Origin: an uncultured Clostridia bacterium
GTDB taxonomy: Bacteria > Bacillota > Clostridia > Christensenellales > Borkfalkiaceae
NCBI GenBank assembly: GCA_934254755.1
Contig: CAKQMM010000029.1
Coordinates: forward strand, 1 to 9,183
Direction of reading: 5' to 3'
DNA: 9,183 bases
Both the position numbers and the translations under genes were made by a program. Positions within the stretch are counted from its first letter, which is position 1. Every line of letters begins with the position of its first letter. The notes beneath the pieces are model-generated. The model was not told the DNA's origin and made no database searches. It saw only the letters and a list, made by a program, of their open reading frames with translations. This document shows, one piece after another, positions 1-7,003 of the stretch.

Positions 1-24
1 CCCCTGCCGACCGCAGGGGGTTTT
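1..24 (+). terminator. Rho-independent terminator of an upstream gene
   Basis: A perfect 7-bp stem (CCCCTGC at 1-7, GCAGGGG at 13-19) closes a five-base loop and is followed by GTTTT. This fits an intrinsic terminator for a plus-strand gene ending before the window. The T-run is short, and the hairpin touches the window edge, so the full stem and any A-run on its left side, which would make it bidirectional, cannot be seen. Confidence 0.65.
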
Positions 25-42
25 GTAACGGCTTTAATAAGG

Positions 43-71
43 TTTACAAAAAAAACTAAAAGTTGTATAAT
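43..71 (+). promoter_or_regulatory. Sigma-A promoter for pth (and probably mfd)
   Basis: TTTACA at 43-48 and TATAAT at 66-71 are separated by exactly 17 bases. The -10 is perfect and the -35 differs from TTGACA at one base. The spacer is A/T rich. Transcription would start near 78, giving pth a leader of about 187 bases. No better promoter is visible closer to the gene. The sequence is strong, but assigning it to pth rather than to a small RNA made from the leader is inference. Confidence 0.75.
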
Positions 72-89
72 TTTTATTAGCGGTTAGTG

Positions 90-106
90 GCGAACTTCGG
101 GTTCGC
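90..106 (+). other. Small hairpin in the pth leader
   Basis: GCGAAC at 90-95 and GTTCGC at 101-106 form a perfect 6-bp stem around the loop TTCGG. There is no following T-run, so it is not a terminator. It sits directly before the paired dispersed repeats and may belong to the same repeat element. Confidence 0.45.
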
Positions 107-112
107 TTCCGC

Positions 113-180
113 GAGATTCTTCACTGCGTTCAGAATGACAGTTATAGAGCCGTTATTCTTCGCTGACGCTTAGAATGACA
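113..180. repeat. Two copies of a short dispersed-type repeat
   Basis: Copy 1 (113-140) and copy 2 (153-180) are each 28 bases long. They share ATTCTTC near the left end and AGAATGACA at the right end, with a diverged middle that differs by one base in length. Each carries an ATTCT/AGAAT inverted repeat (116-120 with 132-136, and 155-159 with 172-176), so each can form an imperfect hairpin. From memory, they resemble the short intergenic repeat read on the other strand as TGTCATTCTGAGCG..., which is scattered through many bacterial genomes. No transposase or open reading frame is associated with them. Confidence 0.65.
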
Positions 181-253
181 AACAAGGGTGTTAAATCACG
201 TATGTGCGGACGGCGGTTGCCCGCGATTATAAAAAATACCGAAATTTAAAATC

Positions 254-264
254 AAAGGATAGTT
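254..264 (+). promoter_or_regulatory. Ribosome binding site of pth
   Basis: AAAGGA at 254-259 lies five bases before the ATG at 265. It supports this start, which also gives the expected N-terminus with the early GLGNP motif. Confidence 0.6.
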
Positions 265-828
265 ATGAAAGTTATAGCTGGGCTTGGAAACCCCGATAAA
301 AAATACGCCCGCACCATGCACAACATGGGGTTTATGGCGGTTGACCGCTTGGCGGAAGAACTTAATATAGACTTCGATAAAAAAGGTTTTAAAGGGGTGT
401 ATGCTGAGTATACTTTTTGCGGCGAAAAAGTTATAATAATAAAGCCGCAGACCTATATGAATTTAAGCGGAGAGTGCGTAAGAGAAGTTCTTAACTTTTA
501 TAAAATTCCGCCCGAAAACTTAATGGTCGTTTACGACGATTTGGATATAAATATAGGTTCGATTCGCATACGGCAAAAAGGCTCGTCGGGCACGCACAAC
601 GGCATGCGGAACATCGTTTTAAACGTTCAGAGCGAAAACTTCCCCCGCATACGGATAGGCACGAAGCCCGAGCGCGCGGGCGCGGATATTATAGACTACG
701 TTTTATCTAATATCCCGAAAAGCGAAGAAGAGAAGTTTAATTCTGCCTTAAATAGGGCGGCGGGCGCGCTTAAAGACTATATTTTCGGCAAAAGTTTTGA
801 CGAGATAATGCGCAAATATAACGGCTGA
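265..828 (+). CDS. pth: Peptidyl-tRNA hydrolase (Pth)
   Basis: Pth cleaves the ester bond of peptidyl-tRNAs that fall off stalled ribosomes, freeing tRNA for reuse; it is cytoplasmic and usually essential. The 187-residue protein has the normal family length and spans the single Pth domain. Visible motifs in order are GLGNP (6-10), the catalytic histidine H19 in TMHN (17-20), KPQTYMNLSG (60-69) with the substrate-binding N66, YDDLD (90-94) with the conserved aspartate D91, and SSGTHNGM (107-114) with N112. These correspond to N10, H20, N68, D93 and N114 of the E. coli enzyme. One small oddity is methionine at position 18, where the motif is commonly TRHN. The gene sits 72 bases before mfd, the usual Firmicutes order, where pth is also called spoVC. 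It is probably transcribed from the promoter at 43-71. Identification is secure. Confidence 0.97.
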   Translation: MKVIAGLGNPDKKYARTMHNMGFMAVDRLAEELNIDFDKKGFKGVYAEYTFCGEKVIIIKPQTYMNLSGECVREVLNFYKIPPENLMVVYDDLDINIGSIRIRQKGSSGTHNGMRNIVLNVQSENFPRIRIGTKPERAGADIIDYVLSNIPKSEEEKFNSALNRAAGALKDYIFGKSFDEIMRKYNG

Positions 829-851
829 CGGGCTACGAATATAACGGCTGA
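815..851. repeat. 14-base direct repeat spanning the pth stop codon
   Basis: AATATAACGGCTGA occurs at 815-828, ending exactly at the pth stop codon, and again at 838-851, 23 bases further on. The second copy lies in the pth-mfd gap. It looks like the remnant of a small tandem duplication at the 3' end of pth. Confidence 0.7.
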
Positions 852-858
852 GGCGGCG

Positions 859-875
859 CGGCAAACAACTTGCCG
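859..875 (+). other. Small hairpin before mfd
   Basis: CGGCAA at 859-864 and TTGCCG at 870-875 form a perfect 6-bp stem around ACAAC. It is followed by A-rich sequence rather than a T-run, so it is not an intrinsic terminator, and read-through from pth into mfd remains likely. It ends 25 bases before the mfd start. Confidence 0.4.
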
Positions 876-900
876 ATAAGCAAAAAGCCGAACGATATAA

Positions 901-3900
901 ATGCTGAAAGATTTATTTAACGAAGAAAATTTAAGCGGCTTGAACGCCGTGCTTAACGATATCCGCGACGGGGTGCCCGCCGCGGTTTTCGGCGTTGACT
1001 TCAATAAAAAATGCGCGCTTTTGGCGGCGTATGATAAGCCTTTCATATTTATCGTAAATAACCCCGAGGTCGCAAAAAAAGCGGTCAAAGAAATAAACGC
1101 GCTTACGGGATCTAGCGCGGCTTATCTTCCGCCTAAGGGCGATATGCTTTTATTTAAGCCCGTTTTCGATAAAGAAAATTTGTTTTTGCGTTTAAGCGCG
1201 CTTGACGATATCAAAAGTCGCGGGCTGAGCGTCGTCACCACGATTGAAGCCCTTCTTCAACCGCTGCCGCTAAAATTGCCGCGGGTAGTATTTAAAAAGG
1301 GTAAAGAATATCCCCTTGAAACGGCGGTTAAAAATTTGGTTCATGCCGGATATAAGAGGGTTGATACGGTTGAAAATAAAGGCGAATTTTCCCTCCGCGG
1401 CGACCTTATGGAAATTTACCCCGTAAACTCGGACGATATATATCGCATAGACTTTTTCGGCGACGAAGTGGAGCGCATAAAAGTCTTTGGTGAGGATAAA
1501 GAACTCGAAACCCTTGCCGCCGTTTCGGCAACCGACGTTATTTTCGGTGAAAACGAAGAAGCAAAGGTTTTGGAAAGCCTTAAAAAGTGCGTTAAAAAAT
1601 TCGCTTCGCAAGAGGCCGCCAAAAAAGCGATGGGGCTATACGCCAAACTATCCGAAAAGTTGGAAAGCGATTTAACGGACGACTCTCTTCAATATATTCT
1701 CCCCTTGCTCAAAAACAGCACGCACGACTTTTTTAAGGCGTTCGGCGGCGACTACGCCGTCATTTTAGACGAGCCTAAAAACCTTTACGATTTGTTTACG
1801 GGGCTTATTAAAGAGCATGCGGACAGGGTGAATTTACTCGTCCGCGGCGGGGAGGGGCTTGCGTTTATAGCGGACGCATATCCGACCGAAAGCGAATTTT
1901 TAACCCGCATAAAGTCGGGGCGCGTTGCGGCGTTTCAGTCGCTTACCACGCTTATCCCGTTTTTCAGCCCTCTTAAAACCTACAATATCGCCCCCGGCGC
2001 GATACAAAAGTACGCTTTTAAAATAGACGACCTTATCGCCGACGCGAAAAATTGGATACGCGGCGGGTATACGGTTGTTATCGCGGGCGGCTCTACGGCG
2101 GGTGCGGAAACCGTTTACGATAAACTTATATCGGGCGGGGTCAACACGAAATACGTAAAAGAGGTTGACGGCAACGCCTTTAACCCCGTGACCGTGAGCG
2201 AAGAATATTTGCCGAACGGCTTTATATTCCACGAGTGCAAACTCGTTTTTATCGGTACGGACGATATATTTTTAAAATCGAAAAACAGCGATAAAAGCGT
2301 TAAAAAACGCCGCGGAGATTTGTTTACCGCGCCGAAAGTCGGCGACTTTGCCGTGCATGAAAACTTCGGCGTGGGCTTAGTTAAGGGCGTTAAGCGCATA
2401 AACACCGTCGAGGGCGGAAAAGACTACGTCGAACTCGAATATTACGGCGGCGACAGACTTTACGTCGCGACCGACCAGATGGATAAGCTCACCCGATATT
2501 TGGGCGGAAGCGAAGCCCCCGCGCTCAGCAAAATAGGCGGCGGCGAGTTTGAAAGGGTTAAAGAACGGGTCAGGGCATCTATACGCAAAATGACCGTCAA
2601 CCTTAAAAAGCTCTATAAGGCGCGCGCCGAGAAAAAGGGCTTTAAGTTCTCTGAAAACGGCGAACTTATGGACGAGTTTTTAGCGGCCTTCGAGTACGAA
2701 GATACGGAAGATCAGGCGGCGTCGTGGCAAGAAATAAGCGCGGATATGGAAAGCGGCAAGGTTATGGACAGGCTACTTTGCGGCGACGTGGGCTTCGGCA
2801 AAACCGAAGTTGCTTTCCGCGCGTGCTTTAAGGCGATTTTAGACTTAAAACAGGCGGCGATCGTCGCGCCGACGACTATTCTTACCGAACAGCATTACGA
2901 AAACGCCGTCAAGCGTTTTAAAGGCTTCGGGGTAAGGATAGGCGTTTTGAACAGGTTCAGAACGGCAAAAGAACAGCAAAAAACGATTGCGGCGTTAAAA
3001 AACGGCGAGATAGACTTAATTATCGGCACCCACCGAATGTTTTCAAAAGATATAGGGTTTAAAGATTTAGGGCTTTTGGTCGTAGACGAAGAGCAAAGGT
3101 TCGGGGTCGAGCATAAAGAAAAGTTGAAACTTTTAAAAGAAAACGTAGATACGCTCACGCTTTCCGCAACGCCTATTCCGAGGACGCTTCACATGTCGCT
3201 TTCGGGGATACGCGATATAAGCACCATATCTACCCCGCCGAAGAACAGGCTCCCCGTTCAGACCGTTGTTTCCGAACTCACGCCGTCGCTCATAGCGGAC
3301 GCGGTGAGCCGCGAAATATCGCGCGGAGGGCAGACCTTTATTTTGTTTAACCGCGTCGAAAAGATTTTCGCTTTTAAAGATAAGGTGCAAAATATTTTGC
3401 CGGAAGCGAAAATCGTCGTCGCGCACGGGCAGATGCAGGAAAAAGAACTCGAAAAAAACGTGCGCGACTTTTACCTCGGCGCATACGACGTTTTAATCGC
3501 CACCACTATAATCGAAAACGGGATAGATATGCCGCGCGCGAACACCCTTATCGTTACGGACGCGGATAAGCTGGGGCTTTCAACGCTTTACCAGTTAAAA
3601 GGGCGGGTCGGCCGCGGCGGGCTGACCGCTTACGCCTACTTTACCTTTGACGAAAACAAGGTTTTGACCGAGCCGTCGTTCAAACGGCTTTCCGCGCTCA
3701 CCGAGTATAGCGAGATGGGCAGCGGTTATAAAATTGCGATGCGCGATTTAGAGCTTCGCGGCGCGGGCAACGTGCTCGGCAAAGAACAGCACGGGCACAT
3801 GGATAAAGTGGGTTACGAGCTTTACGGCAAACTCTTGAAAGAAGAACTCAACGAACATACCCTCGGCTACGAAACCGAGCTTGACGTTAAAGCCGACGCA

Positions 3901-4317
3901 TATATTCCCGAAAGTTATATCGCGAACGAAAAGGCGCGCATGGAAGCGTACAAACAAATCGCCGAGATTAAAAACGACGAAGACAAAACGCGCGTCGTAA
4001 ACTCGTTAAACGAACTTTACGGCGACGTTCCGCGCGAAACGCTTGCGCTTATAGATATTGCCGAACTCAAAATAGAAGCGCAAAAGCGCGAGCTTGAAAA
4101 AGTCGTTATTTCAAGGAAGCTTACCGCTATTTATTTAAGCGATTTGGACGCGCTTAAAAAGTTCGGTTTTATAGATAAAATAAACGCCTATAAAACCGCG
4201 GCGACTCTTTCGTTTGCCGATACCCCCGTCATCACCTTCGACCAGTCGGCTTTCGGAGGCGTAAACCCCGTGGACTTCGTTAAAAACTTTTTGAGGTACG
4301 AAAAACCGGGCGCATAA
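901..4317 (+). CDS. mfd: Transcription-repair coupling factor Mfd
   Basis: Mfd is a DNA translocase that binds RNA polymerase stalled at a lesion, pushes it off using ATP, and recruits UvrA for nucleotide excision repair. At 1138 residues the protein is full length for the family. In order there is a UvrB-like N-terminal region (about 1-450), a CarD-type RNA polymerase interaction domain (about 478-545), a superfamily 2 RecG-like motor (about 590-950) and a C-terminal TRCF domain. Motor motifs are GDVGFGKT (628-635, Walker A, K634), DEEQ (729-732, Walker B), SATP (755-758) and QLKGRVGR (898-905, motif VI). The translocation motif LELRGAGNVLG (950-960) follows. An in-frame TAA at 898-900 directly precedes the ATG, so no longer start exists, yet no Shine-Dalgarno sequence is visible. 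The gene follows pth and lacks its own clear promoter, so co-transcription is likely. No frameshift or missing motif is seen. Confidence 0.98.
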   Translation: MLKDLFNEENLSGLNAVLNDIRDGVPAAVFGVDFNKKCALLAAYDKPFIFIVNNPEVAKKAVKEINALTGSSAAYLPPKGDMLLFKPVFDKENLFLRLSALDDIKSRGLSVVTTIEALLQPLPLKLPRVVFKKGKEYPLETAVKNLVHAGYKRVDTVENKGEFSLRGDLMEIYPVNSDDIYRIDFFGDEVERIKVFGEDKELETLAAVSATDVIFGENEEAKVLESLKKCVKKFASQEAAKKAMGLYAKLSEKLESDLTDDSLQYILPLLKNSTHDFFKAFGGDYAVILDEPKNLYDLFTGLIKEHADRVNLLVRGGEGLAFIADAYPTESEFLTRIKSGRVAAFQSLTTLIPFFSPLKTYNIAPGAIQKYAFKIDDLIADAKNWIRGGYTVVIAGGSTAGAETVYDKLISGGVNTKYVKEVDGNAFNPVTVSEEYLPNGFIFHECKLVFIGTDDIFLKSKNSDKSVKKRRGDLFTAPKVGDFAVHENFGVGLVKGVKRINTVEGGKDYVELEYYGGDRLYVATDQMDKLTRYLGGSEAPALSKIGGGEFERVKERVRASIRKMTVNLKKLYKARAEKKGFKFSENGELMDEFLAAFEYEDTEDQAASWQEISADMESGKVMDRLLCGDVGFGKTEVAFRACFKAILDLKQAAIVAPTTILTEQHYENAVKRFKGFGVRIGVLNRFRTAKEQQKTIAALKNGEIDLIIGTHRMFSKDIGFKDLGLLVVDEEQRFGVEHKEKLKLLKENVDTLTLSATPIPRTLHMSLSGIRDISTISTPPKNRLPVQTVVSELTPSLIADAVSREISRGGQTFILFNRVEKIFAFKDKVQNILPEAKIVVAHGQMQEKELEKNVRDFYLGAYDVLIATTIIENGIDMPRANTLIVTDADKLGLSTLYQLKGRVGRGGLTAYAYFTFDENKVLTEPSFKRLSALTEYSEMGSGYKIAMRDLELRGAGNVLGKEQHGHMDKVGYELYGKLLKEELNEHTLGYETELDVKADAYIPESYIANEKARMEAYKQIAEIKNDEDKTRVVNSLNELYGDVPRETLALIDIAELKIEAQKRELEKVVISRKLTAIYLSDLDALKKFGFIDKINAYKTAATLSFADTPVITFDQSAFGGVNPVDFVKNFLRYEKPGA

Positions 4318-4413
4318 AGGTTGATCGGGCGGCGCACAGGCGCGCTAACCCCGCAACTTTTCCGCAATATGATAAAAACAGCGTTAAATTTTAATAAAAA
4401 ATGCTTTAAAGTA

Positions 4414-4442
4414 TTGCAATACCCGCCGTTTTTTAGTATAAT
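4414..4442 (+). promoter_or_regulatory. Sigma-A promoter of the foldase lipoprotein gene
   Basis: TTGCAA at 4414-4419 and a perfect TATAAT at 4437-4442 are separated by 17 bases. Transcription would begin near 4449, leaving a leader of about 68 bases. It lies about 100 bases after the end of mfd, so the lipoprotein gene can be expressed independently of pth-mfd. Confidence 0.75.
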
Positions 4443-4468
4443 GTACCTATTGTAGAAAATAATACCCT

Positions 4469-4499
4469 GCCCGTAAGCGTTAAACCATTCGCTTAGGGC
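4469..4499 (+). other. Bulged hairpin in the lipoprotein gene leader
   Basis: GCCC-G-TAAGCG (4469-4479) pairs with CGCTTAGGGC (4490-4499). This makes ten base pairs with one bulged G at 4473 and a ten-base loop. It ends five bases before the GGAG ribosome binding site and has no T-run. It could stabilise the message or affect ribosome access; no protein or ligand binding can be inferred. Confidence 0.5.
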
Positions 4500-4503
4500 G
4501 GAC

Positions 4504-4516
4504 GGAGCAAAAATAT
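4504..4516 (+). promoter_or_regulatory. Ribosome binding site of the foldase lipoprotein gene
   Basis: GGAG at 4504-4507 lies nine bases before the ATG at 4517. That start gives a typical lysine-rich signal peptide N-region (MKKLFTK), which supports the choice. Confidence 0.6.
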
Positions 4517-6622
4517 ATGAAAAAATTATTTACTAAAATTTTATCCGTAATGATTTCGGCTGCGCTCGTGCTCACCGTTTTATCGGGGTGCGACCTTATT
4601 ACGACCAATACCGACAGGGATATGGATCAGGTCGTCGCGAACGTTTCCGTCGAAGGTCTTAGCGAAGATATTTATAAGCGCGAACTTCAGGCGGCTTTTA
4701 ATTCTTACGGCGCATCTTATATGAATTACTACGGCTATACCAAGGCGCAGACTTATAAGCTTTTGCTCGATAATCTTGTCGACAACAGAATAATCGCGCA
4801 GTATGCTAAAGTCGCGCTCACGCAAGAAACCGACGAGCATAAGGGCGAAGGTTATTTCCAAACCGCCGCTAAGGTTACGGACGGCAAAACTTTGAAAGAC
4901 GAATGTCTTACCGCTTTAAACCACGACGGCAAGGCGTTTACCGAAGTTAAAGCGACCTCTCCCGCGGCTGACTTTATGACGGAGTACGAGTATAACTACG
5001 CAAGATATTCCGTTTTAACGAGCGTTGACTCCGTCATCAAATCTTTAATGGACGAAGAAACGGATGAAGACGACCCGCACGAAACTTTAACCGTCACAGC
5101 AAGGACGACGCTCACCGTTCCCACCGATGAGGACGGTAACGAAGTCGAACTTAAAAAAGACGAAGAAATAAGCAAAATTTCCGAAACTTATAAACGCCAG
5201 ATAGAAGCCCTTATAAAAGAAGCGAAACTTGGCGTTAAGGTTGAAGATTATACTAACCGCTACGACTTAAACCTTGCCGTTTATAAAGATTATATCGAAA
5301 AATTCGATTTAACGAGCAAGGATAGGAAAAAGGCACTCAAAAAGGCAATAAAACTTCTTGCCGATCAAGGTCTTATAACTTCCGAAGAGGCTGCGAAGTC
5401 AACCCCCGATTCGGTTGACAAAGTTCTCGAACTTACCGCGTTTAAAGATACGCTTGTTCGCCAATACGAGTCGCTTATCGTCGTTAAATACAGGCTTGCC
5501 CTTCAGAACGAAAAAGAAAAACTTGTAAACCAAGACACTTTATACAGCGAATATGCCGACCTTTACGCTAAGCAGGAAGCCGCTTATAAAAACGACGTTT
5601 CCGCTTACGAATCTGCGCTCTCCTCTATGAGCGACAGTTCCCCCGTCTTATATCACACGGGCACGGCTGATACCGAAAACGGCTACGGCTTTGTTTCCAA
5701 CCTTTTAATAGGCTTCTCGGCAGAGCAGACGGCGGCTCTCAGCGCGTACAAATCGAAAAACAAAGTTACCGAAAACGATATTAAAGCGTACCGTGAAAGT
5801 TTGCTTAAAAACCTCACCGTAAAAGACTTGCGTTCTACCTGGGTTATGTCTAACTACGGAACTTTCGACGCGACGAGCGGTAAGTTCACCTTCGGCGACG
5901 ATTACGTTAAAACCGCTTCATTAAAAGAATATCAAGGTTTGGCGACCGGCACCGCTTACGACTTTACCGACTCTAACGGTCTCGATACCACCAACTATTA
6001 CTTCACGAGCGTTACCCCCAAAACTCAACCCTTTGCAGACTTCTACGCCGTGCTTGCGGGCGATATGGGCTTCGATACGACTTTCACCGCGTTTAAAGAG
6101 GGCGACGGCACGACCGTTAAAAAACTTACAGGCGTTTTAAGCAGCGACGACGATACCGCTATCGACGACAAAAAGATGGAACAATACAGAGATTACGTTT
6201 ACGCGTTTTCTACCGACAGCGGCTCGCTCACCGAAAATTACGGTTACGTTTACTCGCCCGTAACGAGCGCGACCACTTACGTTAAAGAATTTGCCGCGGC
6301 GGCTAAAGCCGTTGTTAATGAAGGCGTAGGCGCATACACGATAGTCGCGACCGATTACGGCTACCACATTATCCTTTGCACCAAAGTTTTAAAGGGTAGC
6401 AAAAAATTAACTGCGGCTGAATTTAAAACTCAGCTTGAAGAGAACAAAGAAAATTCGATTGCCGTTAAGTTTAAAGACTACAAACTTGACATAGTCGTCG
6501 CAAGCGAAGTAAGCAACGTTACGAGCGCGTTCATCAACAACAACAGAGAAAAGAGCGTTAAATATTATCAAAAAACTTTCTCCGATATAATTCCCGAAGG
6601 AACGGAGAACCCCGCGGCGTAA
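4517..6622 (+). CDS. SurA/PrsA-like peptidylprolyl isomerase lipoprotein
   Basis: This is probably a membrane-anchored foldase that helps exported proteins fold outside the cytoplasm. Residues 1-25 are a lipoprotein signal: a basic N-region, a hydrophobic stretch (8-22), and the lipobox LSGC with C25 as the lipidated cysteine. A SurA-type N-terminal segment follows (about 38-105; VSVEGLSEDIYKREL, then helical sequence). Residues 180-330 are charged and helical. The C-terminal part carries parvulin (PpiC) signatures: FSTDSGSLTENYGYV (564-578) and TDYGYHIIL (612-620), matching the usual 'FS.D.GS...GG.LG' and 'T.YGYHII' motifs. The expected first strand of that domain seems to lie far upstream (NLLIGFSAEQ, 395-404), implying about 150 inserted residues. 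At 701 residues it is much longer than typical PrsA (about 290-350). The place after pth-mfd matches clostridial prsA. Foldase family is fairly sure; catalytic activity is uncertain. Confidence 0.8.
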   Translation: MKKLFTKILSVMISAALVLTVLSGCDLITTNTDRDMDQVVANVSVEGLSEDIYKRELQAAFNSYGASYMNYYGYTKAQTYKLLLDNLVDNRIIAQYAKVALTQETDEHKGEGYFQTAAKVTDGKTLKDECLTALNHDGKAFTEVKATSPAADFMTEYEYNYARYSVLTSVDSVIKSLMDEETDEDDPHETLTVTARTTLTVPTDEDGNEVELKKDEEISKISETYKRQIEALIKEAKLGVKVEDYTNRYDLNLAVYKDYIEKFDLTSKDRKKALKKAIKLLADQGLITSEEAAKSTPDSVDKVLELTAFKDTLVRQYESLIVVKYRLALQNEKEKLVNQDTLYSEYADLYAKQEAAYKNDVSAYESALSSMSDSSPVLYHTGTADTENGYGFVSNLLIGFSAEQTAALSAYKSKNKVTENDIKAYRESLLKNLTVKDLRSTWVMSNYGTFDATSGKFTFGDDYVKTASLKEYQGLATGTAYDFTDSNGLDTTNYYFTSVTPKTQPFADFYAVLAGDMGFDTTFTAFKEGDGTTVKKLTGVLSSDDDTAIDDKKMEQYRDYVYAFSTDSGSLTENYGYVYSPVTSATTYVKEFAAAAKAVVNEGVGAYTIVATDYGYHIILCTKVLKGSKKLTAAEFKTQLEENKENSIAVKFKDYKLDIVVASEVSNVTSAFINNNREKSVKYYQKTFSDIIPEGTENPAA

Positions 6623-6653
6623 GCTTTCGTCTTGCCGTAAACGACAAAAATTT

Positions 6654-6679
6654 AAAACGCACGGCTTGCCGTGCGTTTT
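6654..6679. terminator. Strong bidirectional intrinsic terminator
   Basis: AAAACGCACGG (6654-6664) and CCGTGCGTTTT (6669-6679) form a perfect 11-bp inverted repeat around CTTG. With four A on the left and four T on the right it can act on either strand. It lies 31 bases after the lipoprotein stop codon and separates that unit from nrdD. Confidence 0.85.
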
Positions 6680-6699
6680 CTATCGCCCAAAATCAAGTT

Positions 6700-6726
6700 T
6701 TACGGCGTTTATGCTCGCCGCCGTAA
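6700..6726. other. Inverted repeat after the terminator
   Basis: TTACGGCG (6700-6707) and CGCCGTAA (6719-6726) form a perfect 8-bp stem with an 11-base loop. There is no T-run on either side, and its role is unknown. Confidence 0.4.
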
Positions 6727-6752
6727 GTGCCTGCGCGGGGAGTATTACCGCC

Positions 6753-6781
6753 CGTTTTCGGGGTGAATAAGGGCGAAAACG
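6753..6781. other. Second inverted repeat in the spacer
   Basis: CGTTTTCG (6753-6760) and CGAAAACG (6774-6781) pair over 8 bp with a 13-base loop. No T-run follows, so it is not an obvious terminator. It lies just before the first candidate nrdD -10. Confidence 0.35.
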
Positions 6782-6787
6782 TATGAA

Positions 6788-6815
6788 TTTAGCGCGTTTT
6801 GCCATACTATATAAT
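6788..6815 (+). promoter_or_regulatory. Candidate promoter P1 for nrdD
   Basis: A perfect TATAAT at 6810-6815 has only a poor -35 (TTTAGC at 6788-6793, 16-base spacer). If used, transcription would start near 6822, and the NrdR-like palindrome at 6837-6854 would lie just downstream, in a roadblock position. Confidence 0.4.
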
Positions 6816-6836
6816 GTGTTTATGCTTGTTATGCGA

Positions 6837-6854
6837 ACCACAACATATTGTGGT
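6837..6854. promoter_or_regulatory. NrdR box (operator) upstream of nrdD
   Basis: ACCACAA (6837-6843) and TTGTGGT (6848-6854) form perfect 7-bp arms around CATA. The inner 16-mer CCACAACATATTGTGG matches 13 of 16 positions of the NrdR box consensus as I recall it (acaCwAtATaTwGtgt), including the core. NrdR is the zinc-finger/ATP-cone repressor of ribonucleotide reductase genes, and NrdR boxes typically lie upstream of nrd operons. Its place before nrdD makes this the best reading. A matching half-site (TTGTGG, 6909-6914) lies 61 bases further on. The nrdR gene itself is not in the window. Confidence 0.75.
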
Positions 6855-6908
6855 ATGTAAAAAATTTTTTTTAAAATCGTTGCTTTTGCAACACTTTAAA
6901 CGGGAATT

Positions 6909-6920
6909 TTGTGGTATACT
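6909..6920 (+). promoter_or_regulatory. Candidate extended -10 promoter P2 for nrdD, overlapped by an NrdR half-site
   Basis: TGGTATACT (6912-6920) is an extended -10 element, with TG one base before TATACT (one mismatch to TATAAT). No good -35 lies at normal spacing (TTGCAA at 6886-6891 is 23 bases away), which an extended -10 can tolerate. The sequence TTGTGGTAT is identical to the right arm of the upstream palindrome and its flank (6848-6856), so an NrdR half-site would cover this -10. Transcription would start near 6927. Confidence 0.45.
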
Positions 6921-7003
6921 CTTAATGCACGATTAAAAGAGAGTAAAAAACTTTAAAATATATATAAGGGAAAGCGTCGTTTTTTATGTTCGGCGGTTCC
7001 CGC

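Noticed and set aside
113..180. CRISPR array.
   Set aside because: There are only two diverged units 12 bases apart and no regular spacers. They fit a dispersed hairpin repeat better.
217..233. A second promoter near pth using TTGCCC and TATAAA.
   Set aside because: The two motifs are only five bases apart, and no other -35 lies at 16-18 bases before TATAAA.
25..264. Insertion sequence or mobile element remnant, or a tRNA gene.
   Set aside because: No transposase fragment, long terminal inverted repeats or cloverleaf features are visible; only short hairpins and the paired repeat.
4318..4413. A possible terminator after mfd.
   Set aside because: The GC-rich stretch at 4326-4350 shows no convincing stem followed by a T-run, and the T-run at 4429-4434 has no matching hairpin before it.
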